Shown piece by piece: positions 1 to 12,631 of a stretch of DNA of 64,000 bases. Positions within the stretch are counted from its first letter, which is position 1. Every line of letters begins with the position of its first letter. The position numbers were made by a program, and so were the translations under genes. The stretch spans positions 20,152,822-20,216,821 of the forward strand of contig CM022671.1 in NCBI GenBank assembly GCA_012295275.1. The letters run 5' to 3'. The notes beneath the pieces were generated by a model. It was not told where the DNA came from and ran no database searches. It was given only the letters and a program-made list of their open reading frames with translations. The stretch is from Chrysomallon squamiferum (lineage: Eukaryota; Mollusca; Gastropoda; Neomphalida; Peltospiridae).

Positions 1-469
1 AACTGACGAAACGGCTTTGGGATCTAGTGATTCATATCCCATAACGTTCAATTTTCACATTTTATTATTATCTGCATTGGTATCAGTTTTAAATTCAACT
101 AGATGATTGTGAATGGAACTTCGCTTTGGAACGGTGTTTTTATGTGGAACTTACAGCAAAAGAAATGTTTGGGGATCTGTTGAAAGAAGCAGATTCAAAA
201 TGGTTAAACTGAGGACAAATAGAAAGGAATGCGGCGACTCGAAACAATGAGTGCCGATTTGGTATATTAAGAATGGTAGGATTGATTACATATGATCAAA
301 TCATTTCATTTAATTTGATATTGTAACATATATTCACACACGTGAATTTTTAAGCTTTACATGAACAATTAGTAATATAAATTCCGAATTTCTGACTCAG
401 CAGCGAATTAAATGGATTTGAATTGTAATGGTCTTTTTTGTTTTATTTTTGTTTTTGTTTTGTTTTGTT

Positions 470-511
<42 letters not shown>

Positions 512-1619
512 TATTATTATTATTATTATTAATTAATTAATTTATTTATTTATTTATTTATTTATTTACTTTGGAAATCATTTAAATGATATGATATGGA
601 TCTGTAAATAATTTGACATAATTCCTTGCTTTTTAATTCTCAGTCAATCACTGGCTTACATTTTCATGTGCAGTTGTATGATAAGAAATGTATATTTTAC
701 AAGGAATATCTCAGTTTGAAAAATGTTTAAATAAACGCCAAGAATTAAACCCCCATCACTGTAAGATACTTAAATATAAAATTTAGTTTAATAAATATCT
801 TTTATCATAATTTAATTTATTTTTTATTTTTTTTTATTACTAACATCTATTTCATATTTTCATTTCTTTCCGAATTTGCCTGTCAAACGTTTGTCCTTTT
901 AAAACATGTTTAAATATACCTATAAACAAACAAAAACAACATATTTATATATATCTGTATATATAATTGCCTACAATATGATTATTAATTAAAAATATTA
1001 TTTCGAAAATGAAAAGTTTATCTTTTTGATATCTGTACATTATCTGGGCACATCTATTTTTTAAAATGAAGTTATTTAATTGCTTTCTTGTATTTTGGGG
1101 AAATAACCACGATATATACATCATAGTCAGAAAATAATTAATGTCATATAATAATTGTACTTTTGAATATAACCTAAATAGATTTTTTTTATACCTCAAA
1201 TCTGTTGTTTTATTCAGTTTTGGATATCGGTCAGTGATTTAGAACGACAAATAACATGGAAATACTATTCACCGTTTTCTCATTTGAAACACATATTCGT
1301 GTCAGACTGAGCAATCATTATATACTTGCCATGTCTACGATTAGACTATAGTTTTTATTTATTTACAAAATAGAAAATTAAAAAAGGAAAAAAAGAAAAA
1401 TGAAATGAAAAAAAAGAAGCTGGTTCTTTATTTCGTCATTGCTTTTGCTGACAACGGAAGGTTATTTACAACAAATAAAACAATGTTTCTGAAATATACA
1501 AAATGTATTATGACTATTAATTTTGTTCATTCTTTTTATTGCATGTTACAGGTTCTAAGAGAAAGTAGTTTGTCAGTTTCCTTTATATTCTATGAGTTTT
1601 TAAAACGGCAAAAGAGAAA

Positions 1620-1747
<128 letters not shown>

Positions 1748-1831
1748 TTAAAAAAGAAGAATTAAAAAAATATAAAAATAAAAACAATTACTGCAAAAAT
1801 AGAACATTTTATTTTCTGTCAAGGCAAATTC

Positions 1832-1978
1832 AGAAAAAATATATTATAATAATCATAATAATAATAAAATAAATGCATCACTATAAAAAAATATGACTTA
1901 TGAAAGAAAAAATATATTATAATAATCATAATAATAATAAAATAAATGCATCAGTATAAAAAAATATAACTTATGAAA
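1832..1978. repeat. Tandem duplication, 73-bp period
   Basis: Two near-identical copies start at 1832 and 1905. They differ at only a few bases, so the duplication is recent. Confidence 0.9.
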
Positions 1979-2577
1979 GCATTCTATTACTCTGATTTTT
2001 AAAAACAAAAAGTGATAGTGTTAAAGGCACAAAAGTATTTCATTACAAATAAAAATATATTCATTAACTTTCAGTAATCCATACTACTTTATTCTCAGTA
2101 CCCATATAAGGTGTGACAAAAATTAAACACAAGAGCTTAATACCATTATTTATTTATTTTTAAATAAAACTGTGTAGCTAATGAATATATTGTTCTAAAA
2201 GCATTACTATTATGGCTTAGATCACTCATCAGTTTACAGTTTATATGACAGAGAGATGCAATTTCTAACTGTTCAAGCCTGTATATATGAAGAAATGATT
2301 CAACATAAATTGAAAATGAACTTGATCAGTACAAAACACATTAACTTTACCTCCTTGTATGATATAATTATATTATAATACACATCTTTTTTTTCCCCCT
2401 TAGATATTGCACTGTCTCTGGCCATACATAAACATTCTCTTTATATTTCGAAAGCAGTTAACTAAAGTTTCATTATAACTAACCTGAACTGAATCATTTT
2501 CAGATAACATTTTATTTTTAAAAATTTGAAATTAATAATAATAATAAATAATTTAAAAAATAAACTAAAACAAATCA

Positions 2578-5500
2578 TTATGCTTCCAGTTTCTTTTCAT
2601 CTGATTTTGCATCATTTAAAGGTTTCTTCATTAATGTTCCAAGTGCAATACCAAGAAACATGAACATTCCAACATAGACATTTGATCTAAACTTAACAGA
2701 ACAGTCTTCAGCATTATCCAGATCTACAGAGTAAATCTGAAATAAATATGATCACATATTAACAGTTAACAAAATCTATTTATTCATTCTGATTAAAGTG
2801 GAAGTATATTTTTCTTGTGTCAGAATAGAATAAAAACCATTAATATAAATAGGAAGCAGTACATATGAAGGTAAGAAATATGAGCTTAAAGTATAATTCC
2901 TGTTCATTCATTCTCTGTTTCAAATGCTGTTTATTTATCTCAACTGAGAATAGATTTTTAAAATGTCAAACAGAATAATGTCAAACATTAATATAAAATT
3001 AAATTAAAGCATAAATATGAAAATAGTCTGAATGTAAAGACAGAAAGTGTATCCAACATGTAATTCATTGTGATCCATATTTAGTCTTTTCATTTATGGT
3101 AATAAATGGTGGATATTTACAAATCAAATATTTATTAGATTATTAGTTTTTGTTTTTTTCCAGTGTCTTTATGGTTCACTGTTATGAGACAATTATCTAT
3201 ATATTTTTCATTAATAAACTATATCTAGTTAAAACATGTTCTATTAACTTACATTAAGCAAATAAAATTACTACCATACATACACACATAAATTTTTTAA
3301 AAAACATTTAAAAAAAAAATAATAATAATAATAAAAATAATTTTAAAAATACCTTCTCTTTATAAATTATTTATTTTATTTTTATTATTAAAAACGTATC
3401 AAGTTAAATACCTGATAATACAGATGTGCTGCTGTAACTGCTACTGCAGAGTAGAATGGCCAGGTCTGGTCTGTGAGGTAGCCAGTGAGTGACAGACCTC
3501 CAATCATGACACCTGTAAACACAGAGAGGACAGGCTTGGTTTTGTCTCCCAGAGTAAGTGCTGTCGACTTGACTCCAATCAACATGTCATCATATTTGTC
3601 CTAGGCAAAATATAATAGTGTGTTTTTAAGGCTAATGCAATCTGTTCAATATCTTCGATATATATAAAATTATATGTAATACCATATGTAGGTTAGAATA
3701 TTTAACAATAACCAAAAAAACTCAAAAACAAAAACATTATATATAAATTTGAAAGCTATTATTTGTCTGTACAATTCAGATATAGTAGAAATCTGTTTAA
3801 TTACTTTACCCAAATATAAGTTAAATAATAATAATAATAATAATAATAATAAGACAAAACAACTTGTTAACAAACAACAACAACAACAACAACAACAAAA
3901 AAATAGAAAAGTAAAGAAAATAAATTTAAATAATAAATCTATTCTTAGTTTCATTAAATAAACTCTTTTTATCATTTCTGAATTTAAAATCTAAATCAAA
4001 ATACTGTTCTCAAAATTTTATTAGTTTGTCAAAGATACCAGTGACAAAATGAAGTATTTTTCCACAGTTGATTATTTATTAAAATGCTTAAAGCACTAGT
4101 AATTTATAAAAAAAATAAAAATAACATAAAAATAAAAAAATCATTATGCAGTAAATATACAATTCATAGTTAATAAAAACTATGTTTAAAGAACAGGGTG
4201 GTTGGCATCAATAGTAGGGGCAAAAAATATTTGTCTCTAGGTATAATAGAAATAATTAACATTTTCAAAATATTAAATACTAACAGTAGCTATCTGGCTT
4301 AAAGACAAAATGAATATTTGTTTAGCAACTCAAAATTTGTTAACATTACTTTCTGACATGGCTGTAAAATATCAGCTGTGATTCTGGCAACCTAAGGCTG
4401 CACTGATGGTGATAGTTCCTGTGACCTATCATATCCAAGGCTTGTTTCAAAGCACATACTCTACTGCTTGCTATCTGTAGTTTGAAGACTAGGTATCAAG
4501 AAATGTTTGAGTTTCCCTCCTCACTATTTATTGTGTACATATTTTTGGACAAAATAAATTTACTTCAGTTTTTAAAAATAAAAAAATTAGATTTTTTGTT
4601 TCAAGTTTCAATATTTGTTTGTAGTTTATGTTTTTTCTTTCTTTTCTGTTTTAGTTTATAATAATTAATAATAATTTTGTTAAAATATAATCCTTTTAAA
4701 ATACTATATCTAAATATTTTAAATCAAAAGAAAAACAAACAAACAAATGCTGAAAATTAAGTGATTATAAATGTATATATACAAATTCCTGTTCTATAAT
4801 ATATGAAAAGCAGTTGACTACATTTTTTAAAGCAGGCAGGGTGATGGTGTAGAAAGAGCTGCTGATTGCTACATAAAGCAACACCAACATAAACCAAATC
4901 ATTTCAATCACAGTGGACATAAAGATTTAAAAAAAAAAAAAAAAAAAAAAAATTGTTAAGTATTGTTTTGAAACTACCTAATCAAAACATTAATGAAGAA
5001 CATCCAAAAAAGTATTTCATGATTTTGTTTAGAATTTAATAACTTTTTCTTATTATGGTTTTAAATTATACTAACATTACTCTTTTTTTTTTTCTCTTTT
5101 CTTCCTAAAAAATGATTTGAGAATTCATGGGGCTTATTTTCCATGCTTTGACTACAAGGCCTTAACAAAGGAGCAAACCACTGAAGTGACTGATTACTAC
5201 TCACTTGGTGAGCATAGATGGTGTCATATATTAGAGTCCATGCTATACACGCTGAATACAGTGGCAAAACTAGGAGCCAATCTGTGTATCCCCTGACTGC
5301 CGAGTACCCAAGAATAGCTCCATAGTTGAACGTCAGACCTATATACACAGCAACCAAAACATTTTAGAATCATATTTTCAACAAGAAAGACTATCCTTGA
5401 ATCTCTCCAACAGCATGTTTTGGGGTGAGTTTTTTTTTTAGGATGGATTAGTTGAATTATATCCCTGTCACATTAAGCAAACTAATAATATTTTGGTTAA

Positions 5501-6275
5501 ATAACCAAGATTTTAAAATATATATGCTTTGAACTAAGTGGCTCATCAAGTTTTTGGGGTTTTAAGGGTTGAGATTGGCTGTAATTTCATTTCACATTTT
5601 CCTTGTAAAGTTGCATAAAGAATAATGTTTCTCAAGTTTTACATAAGATTAGTAAATATTTCTGTTGACAATTCTGATATCACTGTTTTAAAACTTTCAT
5701 TTAACATGCTATATAAAGCTTGTAAAAAAGAACAATACCAATCATAAAATAAAACAAACTCCTTAAAACTGTGTTTTTAGAAACAACAGAAAATCTTCTT
5801 GAAAATGCAGTCATGAATGTTTAGTTTAATTTTAATCTTTGAAACCAAATTGCTGTTTAAAAATGAGCTAACAATTATGAAAGGTTTCAACAAACAATCA
5901 AACAAACAAATGTTAAGAATAAAAACTTGTTTGCTGTTAATACATGCATTTAAATTTATATATATATTTTCTTAAAGCTCTCCTATTCTAAATTTTTGTT
6001 TTATAGTCAAAACAAAAATTACATTTTGTCATAAATTAGAAACTGAGTTCTAATTTATTAAAGATTTAACTGAATGAAAAGAAATTTTAACTAGGTAATA
6101 GATTTAGAAAATGGCTGACAAGCCAAAGAATAAAGAAATTTCAGTTGCTGTGCAGAATTTAGCAAACTGTGAAGGAACTAGTAAAATTTCACTGAAAAAA
6201 CAATTTCTAGAATTTCAAAAAAAAAAAAAAAAGTCACAAATTAACATCAAAGAATTATTATTTATTAATTTATTA

Positions 6276-6326
<51 letters not shown>

Positions 6327-9300
6327 ATATAATTATTATTATATATATATATATATTTTTTTTTTAACCTTCTTTTTAACTGCCCCGGTAAAAATCTATG
6401 CAAAGAAGATATAGGAGACAGATATTACTATCATTTAAATTCTTTAATATTATTATTTATTATTTATTTTATTTATTTATTTATTTAAGAAGGAATATTC
6501 TATATTTTAAAATGTTTGCTTGGTCTGACAGAGATATAAAACATACAGGTATTTGAAAAAAACAAAAACAAAAAAGTAACAAAAAATAAATATATATATT
6601 AATAATAATAAAAACCAACAAATACAACTTAACAAATGAAAAAATGCTGGAGGAGACTGTTTTTCTTTTGTTAGAATAAATCATTCTCAAGGTAAATAAC
6701 TAGCATCATTCTCCTGTGTTAAACCTGCAATGTTCAAGCATGGAAAATTAGTAAATGAAAAATGAAACAGAAACCAAGTTATATAATGGAACTGAAAATA
6801 TAGAATAAATAGAAAAGAATTAAAAACAAAAAACTGAAAAACCAAACCAAGCCAAATAGCAATCATGCTATGAGATGGAAATACAATTATTCTAATTATT
6901 TTATCATCCATTAATAAAATATTTTAATTTCTAAAATGTATATTTAATTTACATTATGAAGGGTAAAGCTTTAGAAAATTTTGTTATTTTTGGGAGTTTT
7001 TTTTTTCAAAACTTTGTATATTTATAAATATCATTTGTGATTAATATTAATTATTACTATTATTATTTTGTTTTTTAAGGTTAATCAAAATATTTAATGT
7101 TTTAATTTTTTTTTTTTTAATATAAAATCAGTTGTGTTTATTTTATAATTTTTTTTTCTCTTGTTATTTTAAAAGTTATTTTTATTGAGTTAAAAACAAA
7201 ATCAATATAACAATGATTACATGTCAAAATATCTATTTTAGTAATACAGCTGGGATTTTTTTTAATAGAAAATCTTTTAATTTAAAATAGAATGTAACTA
7301 TCATTTATGTTCCAATAAATGAAAAAATAAATCCAAGTATGTCTAATAATATCATTTCTACTATTATTCAAATATTAAACTGAAGCTACAAGCATAAGTG
7401 CACTTCTGCAATAACTGTTAAGGCAGGACAATTAAGGGCTAAATAATAATTTATAAAGCAAACTATTTCTTTTTCAAGCAGCATGCATATGCATGTATAT
7501 GTCTTCACTTTCTTTACTGCCTACACAGCATTGGGAAAAAGCATAAATAGGAACAAAAAATATATACACTGGATTTGTAAAGGGTTAGGAAGTTGAGGAT
7601 TTGTTTTGATTTAAAAAAAAAATAATAATAATAATAAAAATATTTGTATCAGTTTCTGTTTCATTTTTCAAAAGAAGGTCCATTCAAATATGTATTCTGA
7701 CTTGATGTAAGTGTTTCTGGCTAACACTATGTTTAGCCACAACAGTGATAAAACCCTCTTTAAGATGTTCTGTACCTGGTGAGAGTAAATAGTGTCATAG
7801 CAAATTGTGTAGAGGACACAGGCAAGATACAGAGGTAGCACTGTGCTCTCCAGACTCCCTCGTAGAGCCGACCAGGAGAGCAGGACACCCCAGTTCAGAG
7901 TAATGCCTGAAAGAAAATTTATCTTTTTCTCTCGATGACGTGAATAGTTACATCAAACAAATTTAAGTTAAAAATGGATGAGTCAAAACAGATGAATATT
8001 TTAAAATTAGAAAAGATATGAAGATATTAAAAGTTTAAAAATCAGTATTTTTATTAATGCAGTGTTTAAATATAAAATTATCTGGGTAAAGATCAGTAAA
8101 ATAAAATAGCTTTTATTAATGCAGTATTTGAATAAAATCAAAGCATTTGGGTAAAGATCAGTTGAATTAAAATAAAATTTATTAATGCAGTATTTAAATC
8201 AAAAAGATAAACAATATGTATTTTAAAAAGTAAAATTATTTTGATAAAGGTTATCTTAATCAAATATATATTCTGAAATGTTGAGTAAAAGTTTTATTTA
8301 AAAAAAAAACGATATTAAAATATAATAATAAATAATTTGTTCAAAGCCATACATTACCAGTAACATTAAATCCTTAGCAAAACAATATATCAAATACCCC
8401 AAAAATATTCATCATACAATTAACCTACTAATTTACTTTTTAATGCTAGAAATATGTATTCGACTGAGCAATCAGTTCATTTGCAAAGCATCACATCTGT
8501 GAGGTTTTTGCTAACATAACACTGTGACATGCAGGGATGGTTACAGAATTAGCGTTCCTTTAGAATCTGCATGATCAATATAAACTAAATTGCAAAACAC
8601 AACCTTTTATTTGATAATGTATTTCCTCAAAATAATCCTACAAGGAATAAACAGTTCTTGATAAAAAGTTTTAAGAATTCATATTCCACATCAAAACAAA
8701 ATTCTGATTGTAACATTCACCTATAACTGGCACAAAGTGTTTTAAAAATAAAAAATCACCACCTCACAGAATTCCTCAAAGGAGTTTACTGGTACTGAGG
8801 AAATACAGTATTATTTTGTTTGCAGTTTGTATTAAGCAAACATTTTATATGAATGTTAATGGAAAAGTTGTTAACTAATTTATTACAGTTTATGGGTTTA
8901 ATGTGTGGATGTTACAATAGCAGTCATTTTGTTTTAATGCTACATTAAAATGAAATCAATGCACTAGAAATATTTTTTTTAAATATCCACAATCATTTTC
9001 TGTTAAAAAATGTATTATACAATGTATATGCAAATTATATTTTACACTAGTTAATAGCCATTATTACAAGATAATGTTTTAATATGATGAAAATATTAAT
9101 ACTTGTCAGTCTCATATAAATTAGTTTTTTCACCTTATCAATGTCTTAATCAAAATTATTGATCATACAATTGTTATATATTAAATCAAAGGGGTGGCTC
9201 TTTAAAGATGAATATAAAATAAAAAATATATACAGACCTAACATTACTTGAGGCCAGTTTGTAAATCTTTTAGCCAATGGATATGCAATAACTAATGCCA

Positions 9301-11397
9301 TTGATGAAGCACCAAGCAAAATACTGAAAAAAATAAATAAATGCCACATAATTAACATCATACATATTCATCTCTATAAACAGACTTTATTTTGTATGTT
9401 TACATTTTCAAATAATGAAGTAAGATTGCTAATAATATTACATATGCATAATGTGAGTATTTTGAAAAGTTAAAACAGATGAATTATTAATCTTTTTCTG
9501 TATTTAAATTAAACAGTAATGTGTAAAATATTTTGTCTACAGTTAAAAGTATACAAAAAGAAAAAATTCCAATTAAAAAGACCATCATGTTTATTACCAA
9601 ACTGCAAATATGTTTACCTATAGGTATTGAGCTGAAGTAGTATAGCAAGAGCCAGACTAAGCTGAGTGCCTAAAAACACAAGAGCTTGGAAATGTGTAAT
9701 TTCTCCTGAGGCTAACGGTCTCATTTTTGTCCTCTCCACCTGAAATTAATTTAAACTCTTATAATAATCATAAAACAACAAGGCATTTGGAATATATAGG
9801 ATAAGAGTAAATAAAACAAGTTACACAAAATATACAAGCAACTAACACTTTAACTGAAGTGGGTTAAATATTTGATACACAAATTCTGTCTCCTTGATTC
9901 CCACATAAGAAATTTAGAAACAAATGAAAAACTAAATAAAAAGAATTGTCAATACTTATTTGGTTAGATGTAAATGAACATCTTGTTCAAATCACTTTGC
10001 AAGTTTCCAAAATGCAATGTGATATTTCATTATCCATACTTATGACATTATAAAATTTATCAGAATTTAGACAACAAAAATTTATAAATATTTATGACAG
10101 GCTGGTATATGTTACTGGAGTATTCAGATACTGAATATTCTTTTTACAATAATTTTATGGTCCTATTCGACTGACATTTTACAATTATTTGAAAATTAAA
10201 ATCACATTAACAAAATTGAATTCAAAGTATCATCAGTATTTACCTTTTTATCAAAATCTTTATCCCACATATCATTAATGATGCAGCTTGATCCTCGCAT
10301 AAAAAATGCACCAGCGAAAAAGAGGCTAAGCATATACAAGTCAGGTATATGACCAGGCTGAGCTGCTAAACCAATACTCCAAGCACATGGCCAGAACAGC
10401 AGATATGTTCCTGAAACAATATAAACAACACGTAATTGTCTATACTTTCATAATAAACAAGAAAAGAAGATTATTTTGTTTTCATTATAATTCGTATCTA
10501 CTTTTGTTTTGTTCTTTTTGTTTTTTTAAATGAATAACTACTAGTGCTATACTGTGTTTCCCTATGCAGGAACAGTTGGCTGCCTGGTCTACCTTTTTTT
10601 TTTGGCTGTCCTTGTATCTGAAATTCAGAAAATATTGTCTTGAATCCATCTATACTGTTGTCTGCAAGCATCAGTTTGTCAAGCAAATGATACTTTATGG
10701 CACTAATAAACAAATACAAACAGCACTTTTTAGTGCCATCAATATTCATGACAGTTTAATTATGAGACCTTGTCAATTCTGCCCTTTTGAACACAGGTAA
10801 TACGAAAAAAATAATTCCCCTTTTTCTGTCTGAGGGAAACACTAAGTTTACATATATTTTTGATTTATAACTAAGTAACTGAATACCAGCCATAAAATTC
10901 TAATATGGAGCAAATACAAAAAAAACAATACATTTTTCAAAAGGTAGCAAATAATACATATAAAAAGAAAAGTACTTAATTTTAAAGTGTTCAGCTTATA
11001 AACGGTAATTTAATAACTGCCCTTCACACTTACCAATAGGTTTATCAAAACGAATGAGTTTTAAGTATGGTTGCATGGAAGGTGGAGAGGCTTCTAATAT
11101 TGATTTCAATGACAAGCTAAATTTCTTTGAAGAACTGTTACAAAACTCCTCAGGAGAAAGTAGAGGATGACCCAACAACATTTTCTTTCCAAGTGAATGA
11201 TACAATCTACAGTGAGGTGAACCAGTATATTCTAAAGATGATAATGGATGATGTAGACTCTTTAGTCCAGATTTTGAAAATTTATAAGAAAAAGATTCAT
11301 TTTGAAAACTTTTATCTGGAGGTATATTAAGACTTTCTGCTAAAGTCTGATTAATGTTTTCCATAAACGGTCCAGTTCCTGTTCTAAGACTGTCCAT
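2578..11397 (-). CDS. COQ2: COQ2, 4-hydroxybenzoate polyprenyltransferase, mitochondrial
   Basis: Inner-membrane UbiA-family enzyme that attaches the polyprenyl tail to 4-hydroxybenzoate in ubiquinone synthesis. Minus-strand exons in transcript order: 11034-11397 (from the first in-frame ATG; the exon may extend to 11474), 10244-10410, 9618-9739, 9238-9323, then EITHER 7776-7906 OR 5205-5338, then 3412-3600 and 2578-2736. All borders are GT/AG and phases agree. Product is about 406 residues (405 with the alternative exon). Visible: mature start [14 protein letters not shown], first Asp motif NDMWDKDFD, second motif YDTIY-A/S-HQDKYDD formed across the alternative exon and 3412-3600, and C-terminal HLYYQIYSVDL. 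Several hydrophobic helices fit a multi-pass protein. The 5' end is unresolved: see 11457-11549. Identity is secure from both Asp motifs and co-linear similarity to human COQ2; exon usage is inferred. Confidence 0.95.
4927..4951. repeat. Poly(A) tract in COQ2 intron
   Basis: Run of about 25 A on the plus strand, inside the intron between 3600 and 5205. The intron otherwise shows no open structure. Confidence 0.85.
5205..5338 (-). CDS. COQ2: COQ2 alternative exon, ubiquinone-type (a-like)
   Basis: 134-bp exon, entered in phase 1 (Gly completed by GT) and left in phase 0. It encodes [13 protein letters not shown] through DTIYAHQ. The following constant exon begins DKYDD, completing the second Asp-rich motif that binds Mg2+ and polyprenyl diphosphate. 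Ala in YAHQ and Phe in LTFN match the form found in ordinary COQ2 (human reads LTFNWG and YAHQ). Acceptor TATAG and donor GTGAGT are both good. It is homologous to, and exclusive with, the exon at 7776-7906. Confidence 0.92.
6281..6324. repeat. (AT)n microsatellite
   Basis: About 22 AT units, with a shorter AT tract following near 6340. It lies in the intron between the two alternative COQ2 exons. Confidence 0.95.
7776..7906 (-). CDS. COQ2: COQ2 alternative exon, rhodoquinone-type (e-like)
   Basis: 131-bp exon homologous to 5205-5338 and one codon shorter, with the same entry and exit phase. It encodes [16 protein letters not shown] through YDTIYSHQ. Ala of YAHQ is replaced by Ser, and Phe of LTFN by Leu. 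Acceptor TTTCTTTCAG and donor GTACAG look functional and the frame is fully open, so it is not a decayed copy. In Caenorhabditis elegans, and in other animals that make rhodoquinone, an equivalent exon swap in coq-2 is reported to redirect the enzyme towards the rhodoquinone precursor 3-hydroxyanthranilate. Assignment to that class is by resemblance and has not been tested here. Confidence 0.88.
8041..8225. repeat. Three diverged tandem copies in COQ2 intron
   Basis: The string TTATTAATGCAGT recurs at about 8051, 8113 and 8179 with similar flanks, including GGGTAAAGATCAGT twice. Spacing is 62 and 66 bp. The block lies in the intron just upstream (in transcript sense) of the rhodoquinone-type exon. 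Confidence 0.8.
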
Positions 11398-11456
11398 TTT
11401 TTCAACACTGTACTTCTGGTATGACGCTGTTGAGTGCTGTCTTGTATGGACAGAAG

Positions 11457-11549
11457 TTATGACAGACAAGTTATCTGAGAAAAATTACATGTTTTAAGAC
11501 TGGAAACAAGCCTTCCACTTTTTGAAAACATGACCGATAAATTTGTCAT
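11457..11549 (-). other. Out-of-frame presequence-like ORF upstream of COQ2 ATG
   Basis: A 30-residue frame starts at the ATG at 11549-11547 with MTNLSVMFSKSGRLVSS. It is rich in Ser, Lys and Arg and free of acidic residues, like a mitochondrial targeting peptide. It ends at TAA 11459-11457, overlapping the COQ2 exon in another frame. One extra T in the T5 run near 11480 would place it in frame with COQ2. Alternatively TTTTTCTCAG just before 11474 is a splice acceptor and the true first exon lies further upstream. COQ2 proteins need a targeting sequence, and the ATG at 11397 gives a less obvious one. Confidence 0.45.
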
Positions 11550-12631
11550 CTTCAGTTTTTAGCTGCTGCAAGAGGCCACCTTCAGTGTTAATCAATTTAC
11601 TGATTCAGTACTAAAATACAAAATAACATATTAACATTTCAACTGCAATAAATAAAAAAACTGGCCAAATTAAAAAAATAAACTGAGATGTGTAACTTAT
11701 ATTTTTAATTTTAATCTTGCATTGCATTAAATCGTAACTGTTATATATATATATATTATTATAAATAAAAATAATAATAAATTTTGGTTGCTTTTTCTTT
11801 TACGTCTTTTAATCAATATATAAAAAAATAATAATAATAATAATAAATAAATATTAGGGCCATAGATATTTATATCGACTTGACTTTCAAGAACAAGTAA
11901 ATTTCTTATTTTTCTCGATTATGATTTATTATCCAATTTATAGACTTGTAAAACTCTGGTTCCCAATTTCCTATCTTCCCCGCCCGCTCCGGACTTTGCA
12001 AGCATACGGCCTAGTCTACCACTCTGGTGAAATTAATATTATAAAAAATTATGTATACTTGATTCTTGCAAAATCAGTTAATATTTCCCAATCAAGAGAT
12101 CGCAAATAATTAAATAAACATACAATTAATTTATAACTTTTTTTCGCGATTCCATGTGAGGCATCCATTTCTCAAGGTCGATCGAGAGTAGTCTCCCTTC
12201 CCAGGAAAGAAAGACAACCCACGCAAATGCATTGATAATAACTGGTGTATTCCTTTATTCAAATTCGTCAACAGTTGTCATTCTGGAGACTTTAGTCCTT
12301 TTTTATTTATTTATTTATTTATTTTTTTATCCTGGTTTTCATAATAAAAAGAAAATATTTTTGTAATTTTTGTTTTTAAATTCTTTCTACTTCATAAGGT
12401 TCTTATGAAAAGTACAGTAACAAGTTCCTCACTAATAATTATTCATAATAAACAGTATTAATTAGGAAATAGTCTTAACTTCATTCATTTCCTACAAAAT
12501 ATCCACAGAAAAGGATGGAAAAAAGCGATAACAAATAACGAATGAGAATAAAAGAAAATTAATAAAATATAAAACAGACACATTTGAAACAGTAATATAT
12601 TTTATTTATTTTAAATGTTTTCAGAATAAGT
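11550..12631. promoter_or_regulatory. COQ2 upstream region / spacer after POLR1G
   Basis: No gene supported. The region lies between the 5' end of COQ2 and the 3' end of the next minus-strand gene. It contains a GC-rich patch (CCCCGCCCGCTCCGG at about 11978-11992), locally unusual in this AT-rich DNA, and another richer block at 12140-12230. Either could be COQ2 promoter or first-exon sequence. The rest is (AT)n, (AAT)n and (TTTA)n. Confidence 0.4.

Noticed and set aside
5205-7906. The second COQ2 exon as a decayed duplicate
   Set aside because: Both copies keep open frames, good splice sites, identical phases and conserved motif residues, which decay would not preserve.
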